DNA of 64,000 bases from TMED27 sp964350695. Lineage in GTDB: Bacteria > Pseudomonadota > Alphaproteobacteria > Micavibrionales > Micavibrionaceae. Of the stretch, positions 15,874 through 24,281 are shown piece after piece. Under the pieces are notes generated by a model. That model saw only the letters and a program-made list of their open reading frames with translations, ran no database searches and was not told where the DNA came from. How positions within the stretch are numbered: the stretch's first letter is position 1; every line of letters starts with the position of its first letter. The translations under genes were made by a program, and so were the position numbers. The DNA is taken from the NCBI GenBank assembly GCA_964350695.1, contig CAYGKM010000001.1, positions 1 through 64,000 on the forward strand. The letters run 5' to 3'.

Positions 15874-16959
15874 ATGAATAACGTAATCTTGGTAACGGGC
15901 GGTGCTGGCTACATAGGCTCACATGTCTGCAAAGCCTTATCCCAAAAGGGTTTCCTTCCGGTTGTGTATGATAACCTTTGCTCCGGCAATGCTGGCGCTG
16001 TGCGCTGGGGGCCGTTTGAAAAAGGCGATATCCGTGACCGCCAAAGACTTGCAGAAATCATCTCCAGATATCGCCCGATTGCCATCATGCATTTTGCAGC
16101 CCTTATTCAGGTTGGCGAATCCGTAAGCGCCCCTGCTGATTTCTACGAAAACAATGTATATGGCTCTCTTTGCCTGCTTGAAGAAGCCCGTGAATTCGGC
16201 ATTGAACATATGGTGTTCTCCAGCACGGCCGCAGTATATGGCCTGCCCAATTCTTCTTTCTTGAAGGAAAGCAGCGCCTTAAAACCTATCAACCCGTACG
16301 GCCAAACAAAATTGACCATGGAAAATATGATCCGTGATTATTCAAACGCCTATGGTTTGAACTTTGCAATCTTGCGTTACTTTAATGCCGCAGGCGCAGA
16401 TGAAGCTGGTGAAATCGGCACATCATACAAAAAAGACACTCACCTGATTCCGCTGCTTATGCGCGTCGCCAGCAACCTAAGTCCCGAGATTAAAATCTTC
16501 GGTAATGATTATGATACCCCCGATGGAACCGCTATCCGGGATTATATTCACGTCACAGATCTTGCGGATGCCCACGTGAAAGCGCTCCAAAAAATCATGA
16601 GCGAAAAAACGAATCTGACATTAAATCTAGGCACAAATACCGGCCATTCAGTCAAAGAAGTGGTGGAAACAACGCGCGGCGTAACGTCACACGATATCCC
16701 TGCGATTGATTGTGACCGCCGCGCAGGCGATCCGCATATCCTTGTGGCCAACGCGGCAAAAGCCCAGAAGCTCCTCAATTGGAAGCCAAAACATTCGAGC
16801 CTTGAAAACATTATTCAAACGGCGTGGAATTGGCGCGTTCTTCAAAACCAAAACCAATTCGGTTTTGTCGGCGCAATACCGCGAAATTTCAGAGAGCCGT
16901 GGCATGTAGACCATAGAGGTGAACTCATCGATTCAGGTCTAGACAAGAAAGCAGCATAG
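15874..16959 (+). CDS. galE: UDP-glucose 4-epimerase family protein
   Basis: An extended short-chain dehydrogenase of 361 residues that should interconvert UDP-glucose and UDP-galactose, or the matching uronic acids or N-acetyl sugars. The NAD motif is GGAGYIGSH at the N-terminus, the active-site Ser/Tyr/Lys lie in FSSTAAVYG and NPYGQTK, and RYFNAAGAD and GDPHILVAN are typical GalE segments. About 20 residues at the C-terminus extend beyond the usual GalE. With ugd upstream, UDP-galacturonate is a possible product. The next gene starts 4 bases after the stop. Confidence 0.94.
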   Translation: MNNVILVTGGAGYIGSHVCKALSQKGFLPVVYDNLCSGNAGAVRWGPFEKGDIRDRQRLAEIISRYRPIAIMHFAALIQVGESVSAPADFYENNVYGSLCLLEEAREFGIEHMVFSSTAAVYGLPNSSFLKESSALKPINPYGQTKLTMENMIRDYSNAYGLNFAILRYFNAAGADEAGEIGTSYKKDTHLIPLLMRVASNLSPEIKIFGNDYDTPDGTAIRDYIHVTDLADAHVKALQKIMSEKTNLTLNLGTNTGHSVKEVVETTRGVTSHDIPAIDCDRRAGDPHILVANAAKAQKLLNWKPKHSSLENIIQTAWNWRVLQNQNQFGFVGAIPRNFREPWHVDHRGELIDSGLDKKAA

Positions 16960-16962
16960 AAT

Positions 16963-17625
16963 ATGGAGCTCTTGAAAGAGAAAGCTCAAAGGTCAAAAAC
17001 GGCATTAAACGATCCGGTTTGGGCATCCTTAAAATCTATCATTGATCGGCTGGGGGCATTATGCGCCCTCATCCTTTTTTTTCCGCTTTTTCTCATCTTT
17101 ATTCCGCAAATCCGTAAAGACGGCGGCTCCGCCTTTTATGGCCATACACGGATTGGCAAAAACGGCAAACCCTTTAAATGCTGGAAATTCAGATCCATGT
17201 CCGCCAATGGCGATGAAATCTTGAAACGCCACCTCGCCGATAACCCGGAAGCGCAAGCCGAATGGGACCGTGACTTTAAACTCAAAGACGACCCTCGCGT
17301 GACCAAAATCGGCCATTTTTTGCGCAAAACCTCTCTCGATGAACTGCCGCAATTCTGGAACGTCTTGAAAGGTGATATGTCTCTGGTCGGCCCGCGGCCC
17401 GTAGTAGAACAAGAGCGCAAATTCTATGGCGCCGCTTTCGCGGATTACATGTCCGTAAAGCCCGGCGTAACGGGCCTCTGGCAAGTCAGCGGCCGCAACA
17501 ACACAACATATGAAGAGCGCGTCGCTATGGACGTCCAATATATTCGCGAATGGAGCCTCGGCAAAGACATCTCGATTCTTTTTAAAACCGTTTATGTCGT
17601 GATCACAGGCCACGGCGCATATTAA
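16963..17625 (+). CDS. Initiating sugar-phosphate transferase (WcaJ/PssY-like, short form)
   Basis: This membrane enzyme transfers a sugar-1-phosphate from a UDP-sugar to undecaprenyl phosphate, the first step of repeat-unit assembly. The 220 residues hold one N-terminal hydrophobic helix (LGALCALILFFPLFLIFIP, about 30-48) then the catalytic domain with KCWKFRSM, TSLDELPQFWNVLKGDMSLVGPRP and KPGVTGLWQVSGRN. The four-helix N-terminal module of WbaP/WcaJ is absent, so this is the short monotopic type. It follows galE by 3 bases and is the likely committing step of the locus. Confidence 0.95.
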   Translation: MELLKEKAQRSKTALNDPVWASLKSIIDRLGALCALILFFPLFLIFIPQIRKDGGSAFYGHTRIGKNGKPFKCWKFRSMSANGDEILKRHLADNPEAQAEWDRDFKLKDDPRVTKIGHFLRKTSLDELPQFWNVLKGDMSLVGPRPVVEQERKFYGAAFADYMSVKPGVTGLWQVSGRNNTTYEERVAMDVQYIREWSLGKDISILFKTVYVVITGHGAY

Positions 17626-17636
17626 CTTTTAAAATC

Positions 17637-17664
17637 AAGGGCGTATAGCGCCGCCCCTCTTTTT
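17637..17664 (+). terminator. Possible terminator after the initiating transferase gene
   Basis: AGGGCG at 17637 onwards can pair with CGCCCCT (one bulged base), followed by CTTTTTG. The stem is short and imperfect, and the next gene on the strand begins at 17681, so it may only attenuate transcription. Confidence 0.35.
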
Positions 17665-17680
17665 GTGCTAATTCAAAACC

Positions 17681-18895
17681 ATGAAAATTCTGTTCGTCAT
17701 CTCAACTTACGGCCCCTTGGGTGCAGGCTCGGGAATATCCGTGCAAAACCTTGCTGAAGGCTGCGCCGCGCTGGGACATGAAGTTGTGGTACTGGCGCTC
17801 ATCCCCTTCACAAGCGCAGCCCCCTATGAAGAAACATTAAACGGTGTCCGCATTTTATATCGCCCGATCAAAAACACATATCCTCTCGGCGCGCCCCCGC
17901 AGGCAAAATGGAAAAAAGCGCTCTGGCATATCCTCGATCTGTTTAACCCCTTCGCCGCTCTCGATACCTACAAAATCCTGAAAGCCGAAAAACCCGATAT
18001 CATAAACACTAGCGTGATCGCGGGCTTCTCAACCAGCATCCACACGCTCGCGCGGATGATGAAAATCCCCCTCGTGCATACGCTGCGCGATTACTATCTG
18101 ATGTGCCAACAAAACGCGATGTATAGAAACGGCAAAACCTGCGAGCGCATTTGCACAGGCTGCAAACCTTTTATGCTCAGCCGCATACAAACCTCCAAAG
18201 TCGTCGATCTGTTCCTCGCCAACAGCCAATATGTCGCAGACCAGCACCTTAAGCATGGCGCGATCCCGAAAGGCATAGAGTGTATCCCGCAATATAATAT
18301 GAATGAAAGCGATGAGATCGCTTCGCCGAAACCCTTTCCTAAAGACCGTCCTCTGCGCTTTGGCTATATCGGACGCTTGCACATCAGCAAGGGGCTGGAA
18401 AGTCTTTTAGGGGCGTATGATACAGATGCTCTTGCAAGCACAGAGCTGAAAATTGCCGGTGACGGTGATGCCCGCTATGTCGAAACCCTGAAAGCCCGCG
18501 CTGCCAATCGCCCGAATATTGAATTTCTGGGGCGCGTAAAAGCCGAAGATTTTTATAACAATATAGATGTGCTGATCTGCCCGTCCGTTTACGGCGAGCC
18601 GCTGCCCCGCGTGGTCTACGAAGCCTATCGCTACGCGCTGCCTGTCATCGCCAGCGATGCGGGCGGCACGCCTGAAATTCTCGATCACGGCGCATGCGGC
18701 TATATCTACCCCGCGGGAAATGAGCGCGAATTGCAGGAGCGCATGACAAAGTTTTTGGACGACCCCGCCCATTACGAAGCTTTAAGCGAAGGCGCCGCCG
18801 AAAAAGCTGTGGCCTTCACGCGCAAAGCCATCCTCGGGCAATTCACGGCGCATCTCACAAATGTTTTGCAGGGTAAAGAAGGCGTAAATCCATGA
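17681..18895 (+). CDS. GT4-family glycosyltransferase
   Basis: A 404-residue GT-B enzyme. The N-terminal domain begins MKILFVISTYGPLGAGSG with a glycine-rich acceptor-side loop. The C-terminal nucleotide-sugar domain has FGYIGRLHISKGLESLL and the EX7E-type stretch PSVYGEPLPRVVYEAYRYALPVIASDAGGTPEIL. A cysteine cluster, CQQNAMYRNGKTCERICTGC, lies in the N-terminal domain; similar clusters occur in a subgroup of GT4 enzymes and may bind a metal. It presumably adds one sugar of the repeat unit on the cytoplasmic face. The stop overlaps the next gene by 4 bases (ATGA), so expression is coupled to the polymerase-like gene. Confidence 0.92.
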   Translation: MKILFVISTYGPLGAGSGISVQNLAEGCAALGHEVVVLALIPFTSAAPYEETLNGVRILYRPIKNTYPLGAPPQAKWKKALWHILDLFNPFAALDTYKILKAEKPDIINTSVIAGFSTSIHTLARMMKIPLVHTLRDYYLMCQQNAMYRNGKTCERICTGCKPFMLSRIQTSKVVDLFLANSQYVADQHLKHGAIPKGIECIPQYNMNESDEIASPKPFPKDRPLRFGYIGRLHISKGLESLLGAYDTDALASTELKIAGDGDARYVETLKARAANRPNIEFLGRVKAEDFYNNIDVLICPSVYGEPLPRVVYEAYRYALPVIASDAGGTPEILDHGACGYIYPAGNERELQERMTKFLDDPAHYEALSEGAAEKAVAFTRKAILGQFTAHLTNVLQGKEGVNP

Positions 18896-20295
18896 TCTAT
18901 GCCGCAAATGCTACGTCAAAATCTTTCGCGGTTATGCTTTTGCTTCTCGGCGGGCTTGGCCTGCTTGCTGTCGGGGCGGCCATTCACAGCTCATGGATTT
19001 GGGCGGGGTTTGCCCTGCTGCATTATATCCTCGTCTGCGGCGCATCGGTTAAATACTATCCGCTCGCCTCTATTTTATTTCTCTGGTTCATGTTTATGCG
19101 CTTCACCATGATGCTCTCCGGCCTGTCGATTGAAGCCGGATCCTTCATGCCCGAGATTAATATGAACGGCGAAGCCTCGGGCGCGATGGTGCGCCTGGAA
19201 TTTGTGTTCGCAACCACCATCTTCATCTCCGTGCTTCTCATTAACGGGCTGCTTAAATACCTGCCGCCGCCGAAAAAGAATATGCACGCACATATTTCGC
19301 AATGGGCCTATCCCGCTTTTGCGCTCACAATTTTTGTCTGCGCGGGGATATTGTTGATCGGCTTTCAAAACGGCTTCCCTTTAATCGAAAACATAGACCG
19401 CATGGTGTACTGGCAAATGGTGGAAAGCCGTTTTCTTGATTCCTTCGTCTCCAACCGCATCATCCTCGTATTGCTTCTGGGGGTGGTGTTTACGGGCTGT
19501 ACAGGGCTTAAAAAATATATTTCTATGGCTCTTTTTGTAATGCTCATCACCACCTCGGTGCTTTTTTCTGAAAAGTTCACATCTTTGTGTTTGATGCTGG
19601 TTTATTTTATAACCCCGTCTTTTTTCCTGCGCCCGGAGATGCTTAAATCTTTGAATAAGAAAATCCTCCTGCTCGCCATTGCCATTCCGGCGCTCACCCT
19701 GCCGTTTATCCTTCTGGCATATGGGGTTCAGGAAAGCCCTGAAAAGGCTCTCAATCGCTTGATGGCGCGTGCAACCTCTCAATCTCAGCTATGGTTCGTG
19801 GAAGATCGGGAAACAGATGTTTTGTTTAGGCTTGATGCGCCGCGCGCCTTCTACAATATCAAATCCATAACTTCTTTCGACGGCCCTGATCTCAGGCTTG
19901 ATCCGCCCTATATCGGCGCGTCCGATTTCATGGCTGCGCATATGACGCCGGAGCGTTACCGCGCCTATAAAAAAGTCGGCGTAAAACTCACCATGGCGCT
20001 GGAAGCCTATCTTCTGAAGCTTTTCGGCTATTTCGGAATGCTCCCCGTATATTGGTTTTTGATAGCCATATTCTGCGCGGAGCTTGTCTATATCGCCTAC
20101 GGCATCGTCACGCTTAATCCTGTGCGCATATTTATGGGGGCTAAATTATGGGTCTGGACGGATCACGGCCTGAATCAGGGCCTGATATATTCTATATTCG
20201 GCCTGAAATCGCTGTTGTTTGTTCTCTTCATCATAGCTTTCGAAGTCTTTATCAGGCTTGTCCTTAAACCCAAACGCGAGATGGTCGCGCCATGA
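18892..20295 (+). CDS. Polytopic membrane protein, probable polysaccharide polymerase (Wzy-like)
   Basis: A 467-residue protein with about ten to twelve hydrophobic segments and a long periplasmic-type loop near residues 280-370 (containing ENRLMARATSQSQLWFVEDR-like sequence). Wzy polymerases are poorly conserved, so the call rests on topology, on the large loop and on location between glycosyltransferase and acyltransferase genes. It would join repeat units at the periplasmic face. It overlaps both neighbours by 4 bases. Another integral-membrane function cannot be excluded. Confidence 0.7.
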   Translation: MIYAANATSKSFAVMLLLLGGLGLLAVGAAIHSSWIWAGFALLHYILVCGASVKYYPLASILFLWFMFMRFTMMLSGLSIEAGSFMPEINMNGEASGAMVRLEFVFATTIFISVLLINGLLKYLPPPKKNMHAHISQWAYPAFALTIFVCAGILLIGFQNGFPLIENIDRMVYWQMVESRFLDSFVSNRIILVLLLGVVFTGCTGLKKYISMALFVMLITTSVLFSEKFTSLCLMLVYFITPSFFLRPEMLKSLNKKILLLAIAIPALTLPFILLAYGVQESPEKALNRLMARATSQSQLWFVEDRETDVLFRLDAPRAFYNIKSITSFDGPDLRLDPPYIGASDFMAAHMTPERYRAYKKVGVKLTMALEAYLLKLFGYFGMLPVYWFLIAIFCAELVYIAYGIVTLNPVRIFMGAKLWVWTDHGLNQGLIYSIFGLKSLLFVLFIIAFEVFIRLVLKPKREMVAP

Positions 20296-21398
20296 ATATT
20301 TCACCGCCCATTCCTGCCGATATTAAGGCGCTGACATCCTTGCGCTTCGTCGCGGCCATGGCGGTGGTGTTCTTTCATTTCCGCGAGCATATGGGCGTCA
20401 ACATTGATGCCTATACCCAAGCCATGAAAACGGGTCATCTGGCCGTGGATTTTTTCTTTATGCTCAGCGGCTTTATCATGGCGCATGTTTATGGCGCTGC
20501 CGTTGCGGATAAAAGCTTCTCGTTTTTGAAATACATGAAAAAGCGTTTCGCACGGATCTATCCGGTGCATATCGTCACCTTATGCCTGTTCGTGATTTTA
20601 GGGCTGCTGTTCAAGCTTTTAGGCTTGGAGCCGAACATCTCCGAGAAATATGACCTCGCCGCAATACCCTCAAATCTTTTAATGGTGCATGCATGGGGCT
20701 TTAATGATTTCAATACTTTTAACACCCCCTCATGGTCGATCAGCGCCGAGTGGTTTGCGTATCTATGGTTTTTCCCTCTCGCTTTGGCGATGTATGCATT
20801 GCGCAAAGTCCCGCTCGCCGCATACGCGCTGTCCGTTGCAATCTTTTTAGGCTTCTACTACATAACACCCGATTTCACAGGCAAACAAATCACAGGGCTG
20901 GCCTCTGATTTCGGAATACTGCGCATCATCCCCGAATTCATTCTCGGCATGACCAGCTACGCCGTCTGCAAATCCTATGGTCTTGGCGCGCGCCTCGCGA
21001 AAGTCAGCGCCATTATATGCTTGCTTGGCCTTGCCGTTTTCTCTCATTTCGCGCTTCATGATTTCATCTATATCGCGCTGTTCAGCCTGATCTTAATCCT
21101 CTGCACTCAAAGCGCCCGCTACGTCCAAAAAGGCATCCTAAGCACAGATGTTTTCGTTTTCCTCGGCAAAATTTCATACTCCCTCTATATGACCCACGCC
21201 CTCATATACACGGTGTTTTTTAACGGGACAGAAATGCTGTTCGGCGCAGATATGGACGTTGCGATGAAGCTTGGTTTGTGGTTTATTGCCGTGTGCGGCA
21301 GCATCCCTCTGGCGATTATATTTTATTTTTTAATTGAGGAGCCGGGCCGGAACTTCATCAACAAACGCTTCGTTTATAAAAATAAAAAGAGCACGTAA
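20292..21398 (+). CDS. Acyltransferase family 3 membrane protein (OafA-like)
   Basis: A 368-residue integral membrane protein of the acyltransferase-3 family, which O-acetylates or otherwise acylates surface sugars. The family motif near the start, ALTSLRFVAAMAVVFFHFREHMG, contains the conserved Arg and His; the FFMLSGFIMAHVYG and WSISAEWFAYLWFP-like (here WSISAEWFAYLWFFP) segments follow. About ten membrane helices are visible. There is no C-terminal SGNH domain. It overlaps the polymerase-like gene by 4 bases and ends 1 base before the next ATG. It probably decorates this polysaccharide. Confidence 0.92.
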   Translation: MNISPPIPADIKALTSLRFVAAMAVVFFHFREHMGVNIDAYTQAMKTGHLAVDFFFMLSGFIMAHVYGAAVADKSFSFLKYMKKRFARIYPVHIVTLCLFVILGLLFKLLGLEPNISEKYDLAAIPSNLLMVHAWGFNDFNTFNTPSWSISAEWFAYLWFFPLALAMYALRKVPLAAYALSVAIFLGFYYITPDFTGKQITGLASDFGILRIIPEFILGMTSYAVCKSYGLGARLAKVSAIICLLGLAVFSHFALHDFIYIALFSLILILCTQSARYVQKGILSTDVFVFLGKISYSLYMTHALIYTVFFNGTEMLFGADMDVAMKLGLWFIAVCGSIPLAIIFYFLIEEPGRNFINKRFVYKNKKST

Positions 21399-21399
21399 A

Positions 21400-22830
21400 A
21401 TGAGCATATACAAAGGTGATCCTGCCGGCGGATATCGGCTGTATCTCTGGTCAAATCAGGGTAAAACCATCAGCGCGAACAGCCTGCCCGAAATTCTACG
21501 CGCCATGAAAAAAGCGGGCGTAAAGCCCGTTATAGATCGCGAGAGCATAACCTTCCTGCTTCACAACTCGCTCATCCCGATGCCACGCACAATCTATAAA
21601 AACGTGTCTGTATTAGGCATTGGCGATGTGATGGAGGGCGGTGAATATCGCTGTGACTTCCCGTATTATAACAGCCTCTCCACCGGCCTTTCAGTGCCCT
21701 CAACGAAAACCCTGCTTGATCTGCTCTGCACGTCCGTAAAAACGCGGTTGAAGGATGACGGCGCATTGATGATGAGCTCGGGCAAGGATTCCGTGTCTAT
21801 CGCCTTGGCGATCAAAGAAGCGGGCCTATCGGATAAAGTCTATGCCTACACCTATGGCGACCCTGAAAGCGGTTACACTGATGAAGCCGAAGAAGCGGCA
21901 AAAATCTCTGCGCGCCTTGGCATGAACCATAAAATGATTTCCGTACCCAGCGATGAAAAAGCCGTGAAAGCGGCGCTGCTGAATTTCTTTGAAAACACCT
22001 CTATGCCCTCTTGTGACCCCACAACAATTCCCTATGCCTGCGGCTTGCATCAAGAGGGGATAAAGGACACGCAAATCCTAGATGGGACGCGCAATGATAT
22101 TTATTTCGGCATAGTGCCTTCCGTCTCCTACGGCGCGCTCGGCAGGTTCTATCAAATTCTCGGCGGCGGGTGGGGCGGCTTCAAATCCCTTCGGCAGGGT
22201 ATTTTATTTTACCACAAGGCCAATAAGTTTTTCTCTACCTTCCCCGAAGTGAACCTCTATAAGCACGGGCATTTCAGGTCACGCGAAACCTCGGCATTTT
22301 TTGGCGAAACGCTGGATACGGAAAAATTCTGGCTGGATGTTTATAAAGATCAAGCCGATCATCCTCTGGATGATATCCGTACTTTCGTAATCGGCAAATA
22401 TTTTGATGGCTGCAGCGTCACGCAAAAAGGGCAAATGGTTGCAGAATCTATAAACTGTGAATCCGTATTGTCATGGGCGGATAAGGCGCTGGCCGAGTAC
22501 TGCTTTAATCTGCCGCAAGACCATAAGTTCGATCGTAAATCCCGAACCAACAAAGTCCTTTTGCGGAGCATGCTCGCCGAATATCTGGATTACGATGCGC
22601 AAAGCATCGGCAAACGAATATTCTATTTCAATATGAGCCGTTTCGTATTGAAAAACAAAACCTTTGTAAAAGATGAAATTCTAAGCTGCCGCCTATGGAA
22701 GCCCGAAATACAAAACGCTTTGAATCATTATCTCGATATTTGCGAAAGCCAGCCCAGAGCGGGCGGTGCAATCCTTGATCTCTTCATGGTTTCGGGGTGG
22801 TGTAACCATTCAAAATATCTGAAAGCCTAA
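21400..22830 (+). CDS. Asparagine-synthetase-like ATPase lacking the N-terminal cysteine
   Basis: A 476-residue protein with the PP-loop ATPase domain of asparagine synthetases: MMSSGKDSVSIALA at about 124-137 replaces the usual SGGLDS loop, followed by YTYGDPESGYTDEAEEAAKIS. The N-terminal 100 residues recall the end of the glutaminase domain (FLLHNSLIPMPRTIYKNVSVL), but there is no Cys2, so glutamine hydrolysis is not expected. It may use free ammonia, pair with another amidotransferase, or form another amide. The frame runs upstream to 21334, but ATG 21400 leaves a 1-base gap to the acyltransferase stop and was chosen. It overlaps the convergent flippase gene by 4 bases. Confidence 0.8.
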   Translation: MSIYKGDPAGGYRLYLWSNQGKTISANSLPEILRAMKKAGVKPVIDRESITFLLHNSLIPMPRTIYKNVSVLGIGDVMEGGEYRCDFPYYNSLSTGLSVPSTKTLLDLLCTSVKTRLKDDGALMMSSGKDSVSIALAIKEAGLSDKVYAYTYGDPESGYTDEAEEAAKISARLGMNHKMISVPSDEKAVKAALLNFFENTSMPSCDPTTIPYACGLHQEGIKDTQILDGTRNDIYFGIVPSVSYGALGRFYQILGGGWGGFKSLRQGILFYHKANKFFSTFPEVNLYKHGHFRSRETSAFFGETLDTEKFWLDVYKDQADHPLDDIRTFVIGKYFDGCSVTQKGQMVAESINCESVLSWADKALAEYCFNLPQDHKFDRKSRTNKVLLRSMLAEYLDYDAQSIGKRIFYFNMSRFVLKNKTFVKDEILSCRLWKPEIQNALNHYLDICESQPRAGGAILDLFMVSGWCNHSKYLKA

Positions 22831-24281
22831 ACGCGTTTGCCGACCAAGGCGCGCAAATGCCCTCTGATGCCCGACACGTTAAGCGCCACAATCGCCCCCG
22901 CATAAACGCCCCCACCAACGGCAATTGAGGCTATAAAGCCGAGTATACTTTCTGAAGTAAAGCCGATCTTCCCCATAAAGAAAACCGCCACTGCCATACA
23001 TGCCGTAGCTGCTACAATCTTTGATGTTTCCAAAACAGGAAGTGGCAGCGCAAACACCGCGCGTCCGCGCCAAAGCGTAGCGATAAACAAAAACCCGTAG
23101 GCAACAAAGGCCGCGAAAATCGCGCCTGCCGCCTTATATTCAGGGATCGCCAAAAACCCAATCCCCACCATCAAGAAAAACGAAACCGCAAAAGGCACGA
23201 TCAGCTTCTGGTTTTGTTTCGAAAGATTAAACGCCAGCAAAAGATAATATTGAATAATAGCATTCACAAACGCCAGCGCCGCAAACGCGGTGAAATACTC
23301 AAGCATAAACGGGCGGAAAGCCTCACCGACAAAGATGTTTGCTAAGGGTGCTTTAAGCATCACCATGCCCACCACACTCGGCAGCGCAATCCCGATCAAC
23401 AGCAGAAAATTGCTTTTAAGCTGTTCGCGGCATGCCGCCTCGCCGCCATCTTCCATGGCTTTCACCGCCAATGGATACGCCGCAATATGCACACCCAAAA
23501 TCACCAAATTCAAAAGCTTGTTCGGCACATCCTGCGCGGCGGAAAATAGCCCTACCAATTCCGTATCGGCAAGCCCCTCAAGCAAAAACCGGCTGCTCAG
23601 CGCCATGCCTGATTGAATAAAAAACGTCAGCGCAAGCGGCGCGCCAAAGGCAAATAACGCGGCAATAATTTTCGGGTCATAATACTTAAACGGCCAAAAG
23701 GAAATATCTCTGGATTTCACGGCTCCATAAATCCCGCATAAAACTGTGCCGCCGAGTATCCCGTATATCGCGCCTTGCACGCCCCATCCTTGCAGGATCA
23801 AAAACGTCCCAAGCGCCAAAGACAGCAAAGGCTTGGCAATATTCACAATCACAAACACGGCGTAATGGTTGCGGATACGGCTCACATCAATTATCAAATT
23901 TGACACCGCCTCCGCCAAGATCAAAACGCCAAGCAGCGCATAAATAATCACGCTCTCGTCGCTTTCAATAAGCCCAAGCGCCACGCCGAGTAGCGGCAAG
24001 ATGATCGCTAGCGCCCCTAACCCCGCATAAAGCACCATCGCATTGCCCATATAGGCCAGATCGCCTTCGCGCACATCGCTGGTGATATGGCGGATAAGAC
24101 AATGCCGCACCGATTGAAACGCAAACGCATCCACAAACAAAATCACCGATAAGATGATGATATATTCGCCGTACTCCACAGGGGACAGCAACCGCGTATA
24201 GGCCGCAATCACCGCGAAGGTAAACACCCCCTTCGCCAGCGTCGTCAGCGCGAATATAAAACTGTTTTTAATGAGCATCAC
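22827..24281 (-). CDS. Polysaccharide flippase (Wzx/MATE-like)
   Basis: A 484-residue integral membrane protein with about 14 hydrophobic segments and the family look of lipid-linked oligosaccharide flippases (N-terminus MMLIKNSFIFALTTLAKGVF, then AYTRLLSPVEYGEYI). It would move the undecaprenyl-linked repeat unit to the periplasm. Its first 14 bases overlap the end of asnB on the same strand, so asnB and the flippase are translationally coupled. Direction changes here: genes from galE to the Cys-less synthetase read rightward and meet it tail to tail. Confidence 0.9.
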   Translation of the reverse strand: MMLIKNSFIFALTTLAKGVFTFAVIAAYTRLLSPVEYGEYIIILSVILFVDAFAFQSVRHCLIRHITSDVREGDLAYMGNAMVLYAGLGALAIILPLLGVALGLIESDESVIIYALLGVLILAEAVSNLIIDVSRIRNHYAVFVIVNIAKPLLSLALGTFLILQGWGVQGAIYGILGGTVLCGIYGAVKSRDISFWPFKYYDPKIIAALFAFGAPLALTFFIQSGMALSSRFLLEGLADTELVGLFSAAQDVPNKLLNLVILGVHIAAYPLAVKAMEDGGEAACREQLKSNFLLLIGIALPSVVGMVMLKAPLANIFVGEAFRPFMLEYFTAFAALAFVNAIIQYYLLLAFNLSKQNQKLIVPFAVSFFLMVGIGFLAIPEYKAAGAIFAAFVAYGFLFIATLWRGRAVFALPLPVLETSKIVAATACMAVAVFFMGKIGFTSESILGFIASIAVGGGVYAGAIVALNVSGIRGHLRALVGKRV